Positions 1-5,941 of a stretch of 7,059 nucleotides of DNA are shown in pieces. Below the pieces are notes generated by a model. It saw only the letters and a program-made list of their open reading frames with translations. It made no database searches and was not told where the DNA came from. The position numbers were made by a program, and so were the translations under genes. This DNA comes from Planctomycetaceae bacterium (GTDB lineage Bacteria > Planctomycetota > Planctomycetia > Pirellulales > UBA1268). The stretch covers positions 1 to 7,059 of the forward strand of contig CANHYS010000104.1 in assembly GCA_947464585.1 (NCBI GenBank). The letters are read 5' to 3'. Position 1 is the first letter of the stretch. The number at the start of each line of letters is the position of its first letter.

Positions 1-461
1 CCAGTCGGAACGAGGTCGGTCCATTCGGCCGTGAGTCGGCCGGCAGGTTCTGCGGTCGTCGCGGCGTCTGCACGCAACACGGCCGGGGCGGGCTTCACCG
101 CCGCGCGGCGCGCAGCCGCGGCGCCATCAGCGGCCGGCGCCATGCCCTGCTCTGCCACAGGCTGGCTGGGGACCACCGACAATTGGGGTTTCGGCTGGGT
201 TTTTGGTATCGCCTGAGGGCCGCCGGGCATTCCGGTGCCGGCAGACGACTTCGTCGGGGCTGCCGCTGCCTGCGGCTCCGTCTTCCGCTTGGACGCGGGC
301 TCGCCGATTGATTCGATCCATCGTGGCAGCCGCATGATCGCTCGCGGCGGTTCGGTCCGCGTGGCATCATCCGCATGGACAATACCCGTGATCGCGACTG
401 CAGCCGCGGCGGAAAAGAGTGATCGGGAGACTGTGAGAGGCAGGCACCGCAGCGTGGCCAC
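1..461 (-). CDS. Exported Pro/Ala-rich protein of unknown function (5' part only, runs off left edge)
   Basis: An open frame of 153 codons runs from a GTG at 461 to the left edge without a stop; the C-terminal part lies outside the window. The start is set by an AAGGAGG ribosome binding site (470-476) eight bases upstream. Residues 1-30 look like a Sec signal peptide: basic start (MATLRC), a hydrophobic Ala/Val/Ile stretch around 15-27, and a V-H-A site predicting cleavage after Ala30. The mature part begins DDATRTEPP, has a short basic segment with RLPRWIESIG (44-53), then a long low-complexity Pro/Ala/Gln/Lys stretch (about 58-140) typical of a disordered linker, and ends in more ordered sequence (RLTAEWTDLVP). 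No lipobox and no recognised domain are present. The product is probably periplasmic or envelope-associated. It is transcribed divergently from the hemY-type gene. I am confident that it is a gene but do not know its function. Confidence 0.8.
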   Translation of the reverse strand, partial: MATLRCLPLTVSRSLFSAAAAVAITGIVHADDATRTEPPRAIMRLPRWIESIGEPASKRKTEPQAAAAPTKSSAGTGMPGGPQAIPKTQPKPQLSVVPSQPVAEQGMAPAADGAAAARRAAVKPAPAVLRADAATTAEPAGRLTAEWTDLVPT

Positions 462-469
462 GAAAAGAT

Positions 470-476
470 CCTCCTT
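470..476 (-). promoter_or_regulatory. Ribosome binding site fixing the GTG start at 461
   Basis: The minus strand reads AAGGAGG followed by eight bases (ATCTTTTC) and then GTG. This is the strongest Shine-Dalgarno match in the window, and it selects the GTG over the in-frame ATG codons further into the reading frame. Confidence 0.85.
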
Positions 477-653
477 GGTTGCGAACAGCAAACGCCCTCA
501 GGCCGCGGGAGGGTAGGTACCGGGATTCGCCGCGTCCAGAGCAGATGGGGTTCTTATTCACGACGAAAGCGATCCCCCCAGCCCCCGTGTCCGACGCAGG
601 TTCACTGCGACACCCCTTTCCTTCGTCTTGTATCCGGCGCATGCTAGTCGTGC

Positions 654-2162
654 ATGAACCATCCCAGTTCGCAGCACGTGGTCGTCATCGGTGGCGGAAT
701 GGCCGGCCTGGCCGCCGCGGAGGCGTTGCTGAACGAGCCGCCGAAGGACGACGGAGCAGGCCGTGCCGGAACACGCCGGGTGACGCTGATCGAGCCCTCT
801 GGCCGCGTTGGCGGCGTGCTGGAAACGGTTCGCCGCGACGGCTGGCTCATCGAGCGTTCAGCCGACAGTTTTCTTGCCGTTCGCCCCGAAGGAGTTGCGC
901 TCGTCGAGCGTGTGGGGCTCACGGGCGAACTCATCGGGGTCGATCCCCGTGTCCGGCGGGCACTCATCCTTCACCGTGGCCGAACACAAGCCGTGCCTCT
1001 CGGATTCCGGCTGATCGCTCCCGGCCACCTGAACAGCATCCTCACCACGCCGCTCCTGTCACCGCTCGGGCGGCTGCGGGTGCTCTGCGAACGGTTCGTG
1101 CCGGTGAGGAACCGAAGCCTGACCGACGAATCGCTCGAACAGTTTGCTGTTCGACGGTTGGGGCGAGAAGCCTTCGAGCAGCTCGTGCAGCCACTCGCGG
1201 CCGGCATCTGGACGGCCGACCCGGCCCGACTCAGCATGGCGGCGGCCTGCCCGGAATTCTTCGCCATGGAAATTCGCGACGGCAGTCTCTGGGCTGGAGA
1301 GCAGAAGCGGGGCAGAGCTGCCGCGGGAGCCCCGCAGGCGGCTGGTGCCCGCTACGGTAATTTCCTGACGCTGGCCTCTGGCATGGAGACGCTCCCACGA
1401 CGGCTCGCAGACCAGCTCGCTGCCCGCGGGGTACGGTTCGTCACCGCCTCCGCGACTGGGCTGCAGCAGAGGCCCGACCAGGTCTGGGAGGTTTCGCTGG
1501 GTGCCAGCGTGGGTGCCAGGGCGGGTGGCAACGTGGTGGGTGGCAAGGAGATCGCCGGGGCCGTGAGCCTGCCCACCACCATCGAGGCCGATGCCGTCAT
1601 CGTGGCGGTGCCATCGGGCGCGGCGGCCGAGTTGCTGCGGTCTGCTGACCCGACGTTGGCGATGGGACTGGCGGGCATTGAATACGCTGGGTCGGCAGTC
1701 GTGTCGCTGGGTTTCGCTCGTGAAGACGTGGCTCATTCGATCGACGCCGCTGGGGTCGTGATTCCACGCCGCGAGGGCCGACGCATCCTCGCCGTCAGTT
1801 TCTCCAGCCAGAAGTTTCCAGGCCGTGCGCCTGAGGGCTCGGTGCTGATGCGGACCTTCGTGGGGGGCGCTCTCGATCCGGAGACTGCGGCACTCGACGA
1901 CGAGCGGCTCCTGCCACTGGTCCTCGCCGAGTTGCGTGCCGTGCTCGGCGTGCGGGGCGCGCCACGGCTCGTGCAGATCGATCGCTGGCGAGGGGCGATG
2001 CCGCAATACACCGTCGGCCATGCCGACCGTGTCGCGACGATTCAGCGACTCGTCGCCTCCCATCGTGGCCTGGCCCTGGCAGGCGCGGCGTACGAAGGCG
2101 TCGGCATCCCTCAGGTGATCGCCTCAGGCCAGGCAGCCGCTGCATCGCTGCAGTTGCCGTAG
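654..2162 (+). CDS. hemY: Protoporphyrinogen/coproporphyrinogen oxidase, HemY type (also called hemG or cgoX)
   Basis: This 502-residue FAD protein has the usual length for oxygen-dependent HemY/PPOX enzymes, which oxidise protoporphyrinogen IX (or coproporphyrinogen III in the coproporphyrin-dependent route) late in haem synthesis. Residues 9-25 form the N-terminal dinucleotide-binding fold (VVVIGGGMAGLAAAEAL, with Gly13, Gly15 and Gly18). Residues 50-73 carry the family segment GRVGGVLETVRRDGWLIE followed by DSFL. The C-terminus has MPQYTVGH (449-456) and the second FAD-contacting motif, GAAYEGVGIPQVIASG (477-492), both diagnostic of the family. The start at 654 lacks a clear ribosome binding site, but the Rossmann strand begins nine residues later, so little could be trimmed. 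Two apparent insertions are present: a charged stretch at about 27-42 and a Gly-rich one at 283-299, the latter encoded by short repeats. Which of the two porphyrinogens is the substrate cannot be decided from sequence alone. Confidence 0.95.
   Translation: MNHPSSQHVVVIGGGMAGLAAAEALLNEPPKDDGAGRAGTRRVTLIEPSGRVGGVLETVRRDGWLIERSADSFLAVRPEGVALVERVGLTGELIGVDPRVRRALILHRGRTQAVPLGFRLIAPGHLNSILTTPLLSPLGRLRVLCERFVPVRNRSLTDESLEQFAVRRLGREAFEQLVQPLAAGIWTADPARLSMAAACPEFFAMEIRDGSLWAGEQKRGRAAAGAPQAAGARYGNFLTLASGMETLPRRLADQLAARGVRFVTASATGLQQRPDQVWEVSLGASVGARAGGNVVGGKEIAGAVSLPTTIEADAVIVAVPSGAAAELLRSADPTLAMGLAGIEYAGSAVVSLGFAREDVAHSIDAAGVVIPRREGRRILAVSFSSQKFPGRAPEGSVLMRTFVGGALDPETAALDDERLLPLVLAELRAVLGVRGAPRLVQIDRWRGAMPQYTVGHADRVATIQRLVASHRGLALAGAAYEGVGIPQVIASGQAAAASLQLP
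1499..1545 (+). repeat. Imperfect 12-bp tandem repeat inside hemY
   Basis: The octamer GGGTGCCA or its variant GGGTGGCA begins at 1499, 1511, 1523 and 1538, giving steps of 12, 12 and 15 bases. The frame is kept, and the repeats encode a Gly-rich stretch (GASV, GARA, GGNVV, GGKE; residues 283-299). It looks like a local in-frame expansion in a surface loop. Confidence 0.7.
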
Positions 2163-2228
2163 ATGCCAAGCCACGCAGAGCGAGGCGGGGGGAAGAGAAC
2201 CGGCGTTCGAGAAGAGAAGCGGAACCGC

Positions 2229-2468
2229 TTACTTCTTCTTGCCTGCGGCGGGAGCCTTGCCAGCGGCAGCGGCGTCGCCTTCTTCCTTCTTGACCTTCTT
2301 CTTCTTCATCGCGGTCTTGACGACCCGCACCTTGGGCAATCCCAGAGGGCTGCGGCCGTCTTCCCAGCGCTCCTGCTCCTTGAGCTTGAGGATCCGCTCG
2401 CCGCGGGAGAGTACGCCTCGGGCGCTGGACGATCCCTTGCGAACGCGGAGGCTTTTGTCCATGGTCAT
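2229..2468 (-). CDS. Small basic protein (resembles TIGR04137 family of the PVC group)
   Basis: This 79-residue, strongly basic protein begins MTMDKSLRVRKG. The body (ARGVLSRGERILKLKEQERW, then SPLGLPKVRVVK) matches the pattern I recall for the 'small basic protein' family conserved in Planctomycetes, Verrucomicrobia and Chlamydiae. The family's function is not established to my knowledge; its charge suggests RNA or ribosome association, which is inference. The C-terminus (about 53-79) is a Lys/Ala tail (KKKKVKKEEGD, then AGKKK). The ATG at 2468 is chosen over the upstream in-frame start at 2573 because AAGGA lies nine bases before it and family similarity begins there; the ATG at 2462 is too far from that site. 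It converges on hemY, whose stop is 66 bp away. Confidence 0.87.
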   Translation of the reverse strand: MTMDKSLRVRKGSSSARGVLSRGERILKLKEQERWEDGRSPLGLPKVRVVKTAMKKKKVKKEEGDAAAAGKAPAAGKKK

Positions 2469-2477
2469 CGGCTGGGA

Positions 2478-2482
2478 TCCTT
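2478..2482 (-). promoter_or_regulatory. Ribosome binding site of the small basic protein
   Basis: AAGGA on the minus strand lies nine bases before the ATG at 2468. It decides that start against the 35-residue longer frame from 2573, whose extra residues look like untranslated leader. Confidence 0.7.
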
Positions 2483-2546
2483 CTCGAAAACGGGATAGAG
2501 CAGCTGGCAGTCGGCCGGGAATGCTGCCCGATCCGCACCCCCAGAG

Positions 2547-2573
2547 ATTAGAAAACGCGTGTCCCGGCTTCAA
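2547..2573 (-). promoter_or_regulatory. Candidate sigma-70-like promoter for the small basic protein
   Basis: On the minus strand TTGAAG (2568-2573) is followed after 15 bases by TCTAAT (2547-2552, five of six consensus positions), or after 17 bases by the overlapping TAATCT. The segment is AT-rich for this genome. It would give a leader of roughly 70 bases before the ATG at 2468. Planctomycete promoter consensus is poorly known, so this is a weak prediction. Confidence 0.35.
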
Positions 2574-2575
2574 GT

Positions 2576-2612
2576 CCTTCCCGGGAATCCCCGGCCGTCA
2601 CCGCCGGGAAGG
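2576..2612 (-). terminator. Perfect 9-bp inverted repeat, possible terminator of the kinase gene
   Basis: CCTTCCCGG (2576-2584) and CCGGGAAGG (2604-2612) are exact reverse complements separated by 19 bases. They lie 40 bp past the kinase stop and just upstream of the candidate promoter of the next minus-strand gene. No T-run follows on the minus strand, so this is not a classic intrinsic terminator. Confidence 0.35.
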
Positions 2613-2651
2613 CCCAGGCAAAAGGCCATGGATGGCTCTTGCCGCGTCACG

Positions 2652-3512
2652 CTAGAGCGTAACCGCTGCGATCCGCTCGAGGAATTTCTCCACCGAGGGG
2701 GGCCGCTGGTCGGGCTCGGCCGCGATGCAGGCCATGATGGCGGTCGCCAACGCTGGTGGGATATCAGGCCAGAACTCGCGGATGTCCCGGGGGGGCGAAT
2801 CATGACGCATGGCCGCCTTGCCGCCCGCTGCCCGTGGCCACGGCATGTCGAGCGTGCAGATCTCGTACGCGGTCACGCCGAGAGAGAAGATGTCGATCCG
2901 CTTGTCGATGTGACGCCGACGGACGACCTCGGGAGCCATGTAGCTCGGGGTGCCGATTCGGTTGCCAGGCTGGAGAAAGGAGGGTTTGTCGGGCACGGTA
3001 AGGCCGAAATCGAAGAGCACGAGACGACCGTCTGGACAGAGCATGAGGTTTCGTGGGCAGATGTCCCGGTGGATGAACCCCGCCTGGTGCACCGTCGCGA
3101 TCGCCGCCGCCGCCTGCCGCACGAGGTCGAGTCGCACCGGCGGCGAAAAGGGCTCTCGGGCCGACATCACCGTATGGAGCACGGTCCCCGGAATGAACTC
3201 CAGCAGGATGTAGGATTCGCCGGCAGTCGACTCCCCCCACTCCAGTGTCTTGGCGATGTGTGGCCCGATGATGCTGGAGCCGATCTCTCCCTCGCCGGGC
3301 TTTTTCAGACCACGGTAGCGGCCTTCCACGGGAGCGCTCTTCTCACGGTCGATGATCTTGAGTCCCAGCACCTCGCCTGTGCCGATGTCGCGCACCTTGT
3401 AAAACTGCGACATTGTGCCGGTCACGCTCTCCCGCATCCGTTCGTAACGGCGCCAGAGATCGACGCGGGGCTTCCCACCAAAAAACCGGGAGAAGAATCC
3501 GGGAGCAGCCAT
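2652..3512 (-). CDS. Cytoplasmic protein kinase, Ser/Thr (PknB-like) fold with HRDICPRN catalytic loop
   Basis: This 286-residue protein is essentially a bare kinase domain, with no transmembrane or sensor region. Numbering from the ATG at 3512, a weak glycine loop covers 31-40 (TGTMSQFYKV), the ATP-anchoring lysine is Lys52 (GLKII), and the helix-C glutamate is probably Glu74. Further motifs are HRDICPRN at 148-155 (catalytic Asp150, metal-binding Asn155), DFG at 168-170, APE at 193-195, the helix-F Asp207 (DIFSLG) and the conserved Arg270. All catalytic residues are present, so phosphotransfer to Ser/Thr (or Tyr) of unknown partners is likely. The usual Lys after HRDx is Cys152, with Arg154 two places on, as in HRDLAARN tyrosine kinases. 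Two of the three loop glycines are replaced. A GTG at 3542 would add ten residues; neither start has a clear ribosome binding site. It appears to be transcribed alone. Confidence 0.9.
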   Translation of the reverse strand: MAAPGFFSRFFGGKPRVDLWRRYERMRESVTGTMSQFYKVRDIGTGEVLGLKIIDREKSAPVEGRYRGLKKPGEGEIGSSIIGPHIAKTLEWGESTAGESYILLEFIPGTVLHTVMSAREPFSPPVRLDLVRQAAAAIATVHQAGFIHRDICPRNLMLCPDGRLVLFDFGLTVPDKPSFLQPGNRIGTPSYMAPEVVRRRHIDKRIDIFSLGVTAYEICTLDMPWPRAAGGKAAMRHDSPPRDIREFWPDIPPALATAIMACIAAEPDQRPPSVEKFLERIAAVTL

Positions 3513-3722
3513 GGGCGGACATCTGGGGTGGGAGCTGCTCACCGCGGTGCGATGCCGTCAGGCTGAGCAGCCGTCTACAGGATACCACCAACGGGCAGCC
3601 GTGCGGGCGAGTTGCGAGTCCCATCGGAGCACGGCCTTCTTGCTCGCGACCCCACCGAATTGCCGCGACGGACGCCCTTTCAGGGAAATACCGCACCGCC
3701 GTCGCATCCAGCGTCCTGGCAT

Positions 3723-4322
3723 CTACTGGCCCTTGAAGTCGCTCTTGAGATTGAACCGGAAGGCTTCGCCCGTGTTGCGGCCCCTCTTCACCGACGCCGT
3801 GAAGCCCGAAGTCTTCGCATCGCCATAAGCTTCGGGAATGAGATACTCCACCGGGGGCAGCGGCCGCGGCTTTTTCTGTGCCTGCTCGCGGGCCCACTTC
3901 TCATACTCGGCCTTGGCGGTCTCGATGTCGGGCGGCGGGGCCTCCGGAGCCGTCGGTCCTTCGATAATTTCGTAGCCGCCCTTCGTCTTCGTGAGCGTGA
4001 CGGCATAGTCGCCCACCGCCGTGCCTGCACCAGCCTTGCCGCCGCGTGTGGCGTTGAGCGTGAACCGGCCATCGGCTCGAGTCATGCCGAAGGCCATCAG
4101 CCCGGCTTCGCCGTTGGGCTTGAAAGTCACAGTCACGCCCTCGATCGGCGCCCCGTCGAGCGTCACAATGCCCTCGACCATTTCGACACGAGGGCCGGAC
4201 CGACCGCAGCCCGCCATGGCAAACAGCAGTAAAAGCAGCAGGCAGCGAGCAGCGACACACGGGCGAAGGTACTGCCTCGGAAAAACACGGCCGACACACC
4301 GCGCACGATCAGGCCGAGCCAT
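3723..4322 (-). CDS. Envelope lipoprotein with carboxypeptidase-regulatory-like beta-sandwich domain
   Basis: This 199-residue protein has a lipoprotein signal: basic N-region, a Leu-rich core (about 28-34) and the lipobox MAGC, with acylated Cys39. The mature protein opens with a single Ig-like or carboxypeptidase-regulatory-like module (about 46-110): VEGIVTLDGAPIEGVTVTF, then RADGRFTLNA and GDYAVTLTK. This pattern is very common in small planctomycete lipoproteins. A Pro/Glu-rich charged linker follows (about 120-155), then a C-terminal segment (YLIPEAYGD, then SGFTASVKRG) seen in the same class. It starts 12 bases after the DUF1559 stop and shares its ribosome binding site with that stop, so the two genes are very likely co-translated. 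Its function is unknown; a structural or adhesive envelope role is inference. The ATG at 4322 is supported by AAGGTG six bases upstream. Confidence 0.88.
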   Translation of the reverse strand: MARPDRARCVGRVFPRQYLRPCVAARCLLLLLLFAMAGCGRSGPRVEMVEGIVTLDGAPIEGVTVTFKPNGEAGLMAFGMTRADGRFTLNATRGGKAGAGTAVGDYAVTLTKTKGGYEIIEGPTAPEAPPPDIETAKAEYEKWAREQAQKKPRPLPPVEYLIPEAYGDAKTSGFTASVKRGRNTGEAFRFNLKSDFKGQ

Positions 4323-4328
4323 GCATCA

Positions 4329-4334
4329 CACCTT
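4329..4334 (-). promoter_or_regulatory. Ribosome binding site overlapping the upstream stop codon region
   Basis: The minus strand reads GAATGAAAGGTGTGATGCATGG. The TGA stop of the DUF1559 gene (4335-4337) directly abuts AAGGTG, and the lipoprotein ATG follows six bases later. This arrangement favours translational coupling of the two genes. Confidence 0.7.
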
Positions 4335-5438
4335 TCATTCCGTGTAGTTGGCCGACTCGCCACCTTTGACCGTGCCAAGTGCGCCCCAGACGCCCCACCG
4401 GGAGGCACCAGTGTTGGAGGTCGAGTGGGCCACGGAGAGATCTCCGCAGTCGATCTGCGACGCGATCCATCGCACCGAGCCATCGCACATCGAGATGTTG
4501 GCACCATCGCCGTGGTTGCTGCTGACCGTGGCATACCCGTAGCTCCCGCCGTACGGATTGCCGCCCGAGGCGCAACGCGATCCGTTCGGTGGCAACACCG
4601 TATGAAAGCCAGTAGCGCCATTGAGGCCGCTCGCCCAGCGAACGCCGATGTCAAACTGATCGGTCGAGAAGGGAGCGATGATCCCAGTGCCATCGGTGCG
4701 GGACATGCACGTCGACGGCGGGGTCGTGCCGCCGATCGAGGCGCTCACGGCGATGCCGCTGCGTGGATTGCTGTCGCCGGTGGCTCCGAGCACCTCGCCG
4801 AGCATGACCGTCTTGGACGTGCCGTCAAGAATATCCTTGGTGCGGCAGAGGCTGCTGTCTCCCTTGCGGAAAGGCCCTCGCCAGTTTGTGAAATTAGTGT
4901 CGTTGTACTGGGCGAAGATGTCGCCCCAGTTGCAGTGGTAGCTCGTGGGGCCTCCGGCCCAGGCCACCGTGCGATTGCGGCCGATCGGCGCCAGGTCGGA
5001 GGCGCACATGAGTTCTGCGACGTACACCGTGCAATTCGAATTATTCTGGGATAGGGTCGTGCCCGACACCATGACTCGCACGATCTTGTCGTACCGATCC
5101 TGCTGCTCCATGAAGGGAAAGATCTGCGGGATGTAGCCGTAATCGCCAATCGGATAGCCGATGCTCGACCGCACACTGGCGTCGAACCGGTTAAAGAACT
5201 CCGGGTTGTACGAGCCGGAAGGGAACCGTTGCTTGGCGCTGTCGAAATTGAGCACAGCCAGCGACATCTGCTTGACCCTGTTGGAGCAGGCACTGCGACG
5301 GGCCGTTTCTCGTGCCGCCTGCACCGCCGGCAAGAGCAGGCCGACCAGCGTGCCGATAATGGCGATGACCACCAGCAACTCGACCAGGGTGAAACCCCGT
5401 CGTCCGGCACGACGGGTCGTTGTGACACTCCGGCTCAT
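4335..5438 (-). CDS. DUF1559 / H-X9-DG type IV pilin-like protein
   Basis: This 367-residue protein belongs to the large planctomycete family with a prepilin-type N-terminus and a DUF1559 body. Residues 1-15 are a short basic leader (MSRSVTTTRRAGRRG). Prepilin peptidase would cut after Gly15, before FTLVELLVVIAIIGTLVGLLLP, with the characteristic Glu at mature position 5 (Glu20). Family landmarks follow: NRVKQMSLAVLNF with RFPSGS (about 53-76), LDGTSKTVMLGE (204-215), and the closing H-X9-DG motif, His309 to Asp319-Gly320 with SVRWI. The protein is probably anchored in or exported across the inner membrane by type II/IV pseudopilin-like machinery. The frame stays open to a GTG at 5549, but the ATG at 5438 is chosen because it gives a normal-length class III leader; no good ribosome binding site is visible at either. 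The downstream lipoprotein gene is a typical partner. Confidence 0.93.
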   Translation of the reverse strand: MSRSVTTTRRAGRRGFTLVELLVVIAIIGTLVGLLLPAVQAARETARRSACSNRVKQMSLAVLNFDSAKQRFPSGSYNPEFFNRFDASVRSSIGYPIGDYGYIPQIFPFMEQQDRYDKIVRVMVSGTTLSQNNSNCTVYVAELMCASDLAPIGRNRTVAWAGGPTSYHCNWGDIFAQYNDTNFTNWRGPFRKGDSSLCRTKDILDGTSKTVMLGEVLGATGDSNPRSGIAVSASIGGTTPPSTCMSRTDGTGIIAPFSTDQFDIGVRWASGLNGATGFHTVLPPNGSRCASGGNPYGGSYGYATVSSNHGDGANISMCDGSVRWIASQIDCGDLSVAHSTSNTGASRWGVWGALGTVKGGESANYTE

Positions 5439-5686
5439 CGAAGACGTGAATGATCGACGCACGACATATGCTCCGAAGGCAAGATGCGGGGCAAACAGGA
5501 CTTTCGATGCCCGGAGACTCACGGCCGACATCGGCATGCGCCCGGCCACGAGGAGGCGCGATGAATGAATTGACAGGCGTAAGCCACCAAGGGTGCGTAA
5601 TCCCTTCCCTCGTTCCTTTTTCTAAGGTAGCCCCCTTCCCCGAAAATTGACAGCCTCGCGGCCACGCAGCTTCGTGAAGGTGGCAC
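5439..5686. other. Intergenic region between the coiled-coil and DUF1559 genes
   Basis: This 248-bp stretch holds no convincing gene. It contains an AT-richer patch (5600-5650) and two copies of AATTGACAG (5568-5576 and 5645-5653). A weak structured element (5661-5684) sits just after the coiled-coil gene stop. The promoter of the DUF1559 operon should lie here, but I cannot point to one. Confidence 0.5.
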
Positions 5687-5857
5687 TCAGGCCTTCTTGA
5701 GGGCCGCCAGTTCGGCGTGGGCGGCGGCGAGTTCCTTCTCCAGCCGCGGCACCTCGGCAGGGTCGTCGGGCTGCTTTTTGGCGCCCGTCAACAGTTGCTG
5801 CAGTTTGGCGATCTTCTGCTGCAGCACGTCCAGCCGCTTCTTTTCCTTCTTGTCCAT
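5687..5857 (-). CDS. Small coiled-coil protein of unknown function, 56 residues
   Basis: This short, very charged protein begins MDKKEKKRLDVLQQKIAKLQ. It reads as two helices with heptad-like leucine spacing (about 8-24 and 38-54, the latter RLEKELAAAHAELAALKKA) separated by a polar turn rich in Pro and Asp (KKQPDDPAEVP). No signal peptide or membrane segment is present, so a cytosolic helical hairpin or oligomer is expected. The ATG at 5857 is supported by GGAG eight bases upstream (5866-5869); the longer frame from 5917 would translate through a 12-bp tandem repeat and looks like leader. Similar small basic coiled-coil proteins occur in planctomycetes as I recall, but I know no assigned role. 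Confidence 0.78.
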   Translation of the reverse strand: MDKKEKKRLDVLQQKIAKLQQLLTGAKKQPDDPAEVPRLEKELAAAHAELAALKKA

Positions 5858-5865
5858 CGCATGTG

Positions 5866-5869
5866 CTCC
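5866..5869 (-). promoter_or_regulatory. Ribosome binding site of the coiled-coil protein
   Basis: GGAG on the minus strand lies eight bases before the ATG at 5857. It decides that start against the longer frame from 5917. Confidence 0.55.
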
Positions 5870-5877
5870 ACTCGGAT

Positions 5878-5902
5878 GATGAGCCTGTCGGATGAGCCTG
5901 TC
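5878..5902 (-). repeat. Tandem 12-bp direct repeat upstream of the coiled-coil gene
   Basis: GATGAGCCTGTC occurs exactly at 5878-5889 and again at 5891-5902, a 13-base period. It lies 21-45 bases upstream of the ATG at 5857 and just before its ribosome binding site. It could be a paired regulator site or a leader duplication. Confidence 0.75.
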
Positions 5903-5941
5903 ACATGGGCCGCGCAAGGGCGACCCGCCACGGCCGAGGCA

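Noticed and set aside
462..653. Possible promoters in the 192-bp gap between the exported protein and hemY
   Set aside because: No -35/-10 pair with acceptable spacing on either strand; only the ribosome binding site at 470-476 is clear.
479..1360. 293-codon open frame on the plus strand overlapping hemY
   Set aside because: An Arg-rich out-of-frame translation of the hemY 5' half; no motif and no ribosome binding site.
1059..2063. 334-codon open frame on the minus strand
   Set aside because: It lies wholly antisense to the well-supported hemY gene and its translation is Arg/His/Gly-rich without any recognisable motif; a GC-rich shadow.
2217..2230. AAGCG-GAAC-CGCTT hairpin between the convergent hemY and small basic protein genes
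   Set aside because: A 5-bp stem overlapping the stop codon of the minus-strand gene; no T-run on the plus strand that would terminate hemY.
1795..2538. 247-codon open frame on the minus strand
   Set aside because: It reads the small basic protein gene and the hemY 3' end in a different frame; Arg/Gln/Ser-rich shadow.
2559..3566. 335-codon open frame on the plus strand
   Set aside because: It is antisense to the kinase, whose motifs are unmistakable; the plus-strand translation has biased composition and no motif.
3665..3705. GCGACGG / CCGTCGC 7-bp inverted repeat enclosing CCCTTTCAGGG, just after the lipoprotein stop
   Set aside because: The loop is 27 bases and there is no T-run on the minus strand; too weak to call a terminator.
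5570..5602. TTGACA followed by TAATCC on the plus strand
   Set aside because: The gap is 21 bases, too long, and no plus-strand gene follows.
5661..5684. GCCAC / GTGGC stem with an inner CTTC-GT-GAAG stem just after the coiled-coil gene stop
   Set aside because: The outer stem is only 5 bp and the nearest T-run (four bases) is about 12 bases away; not convincing as an intrinsic terminator.
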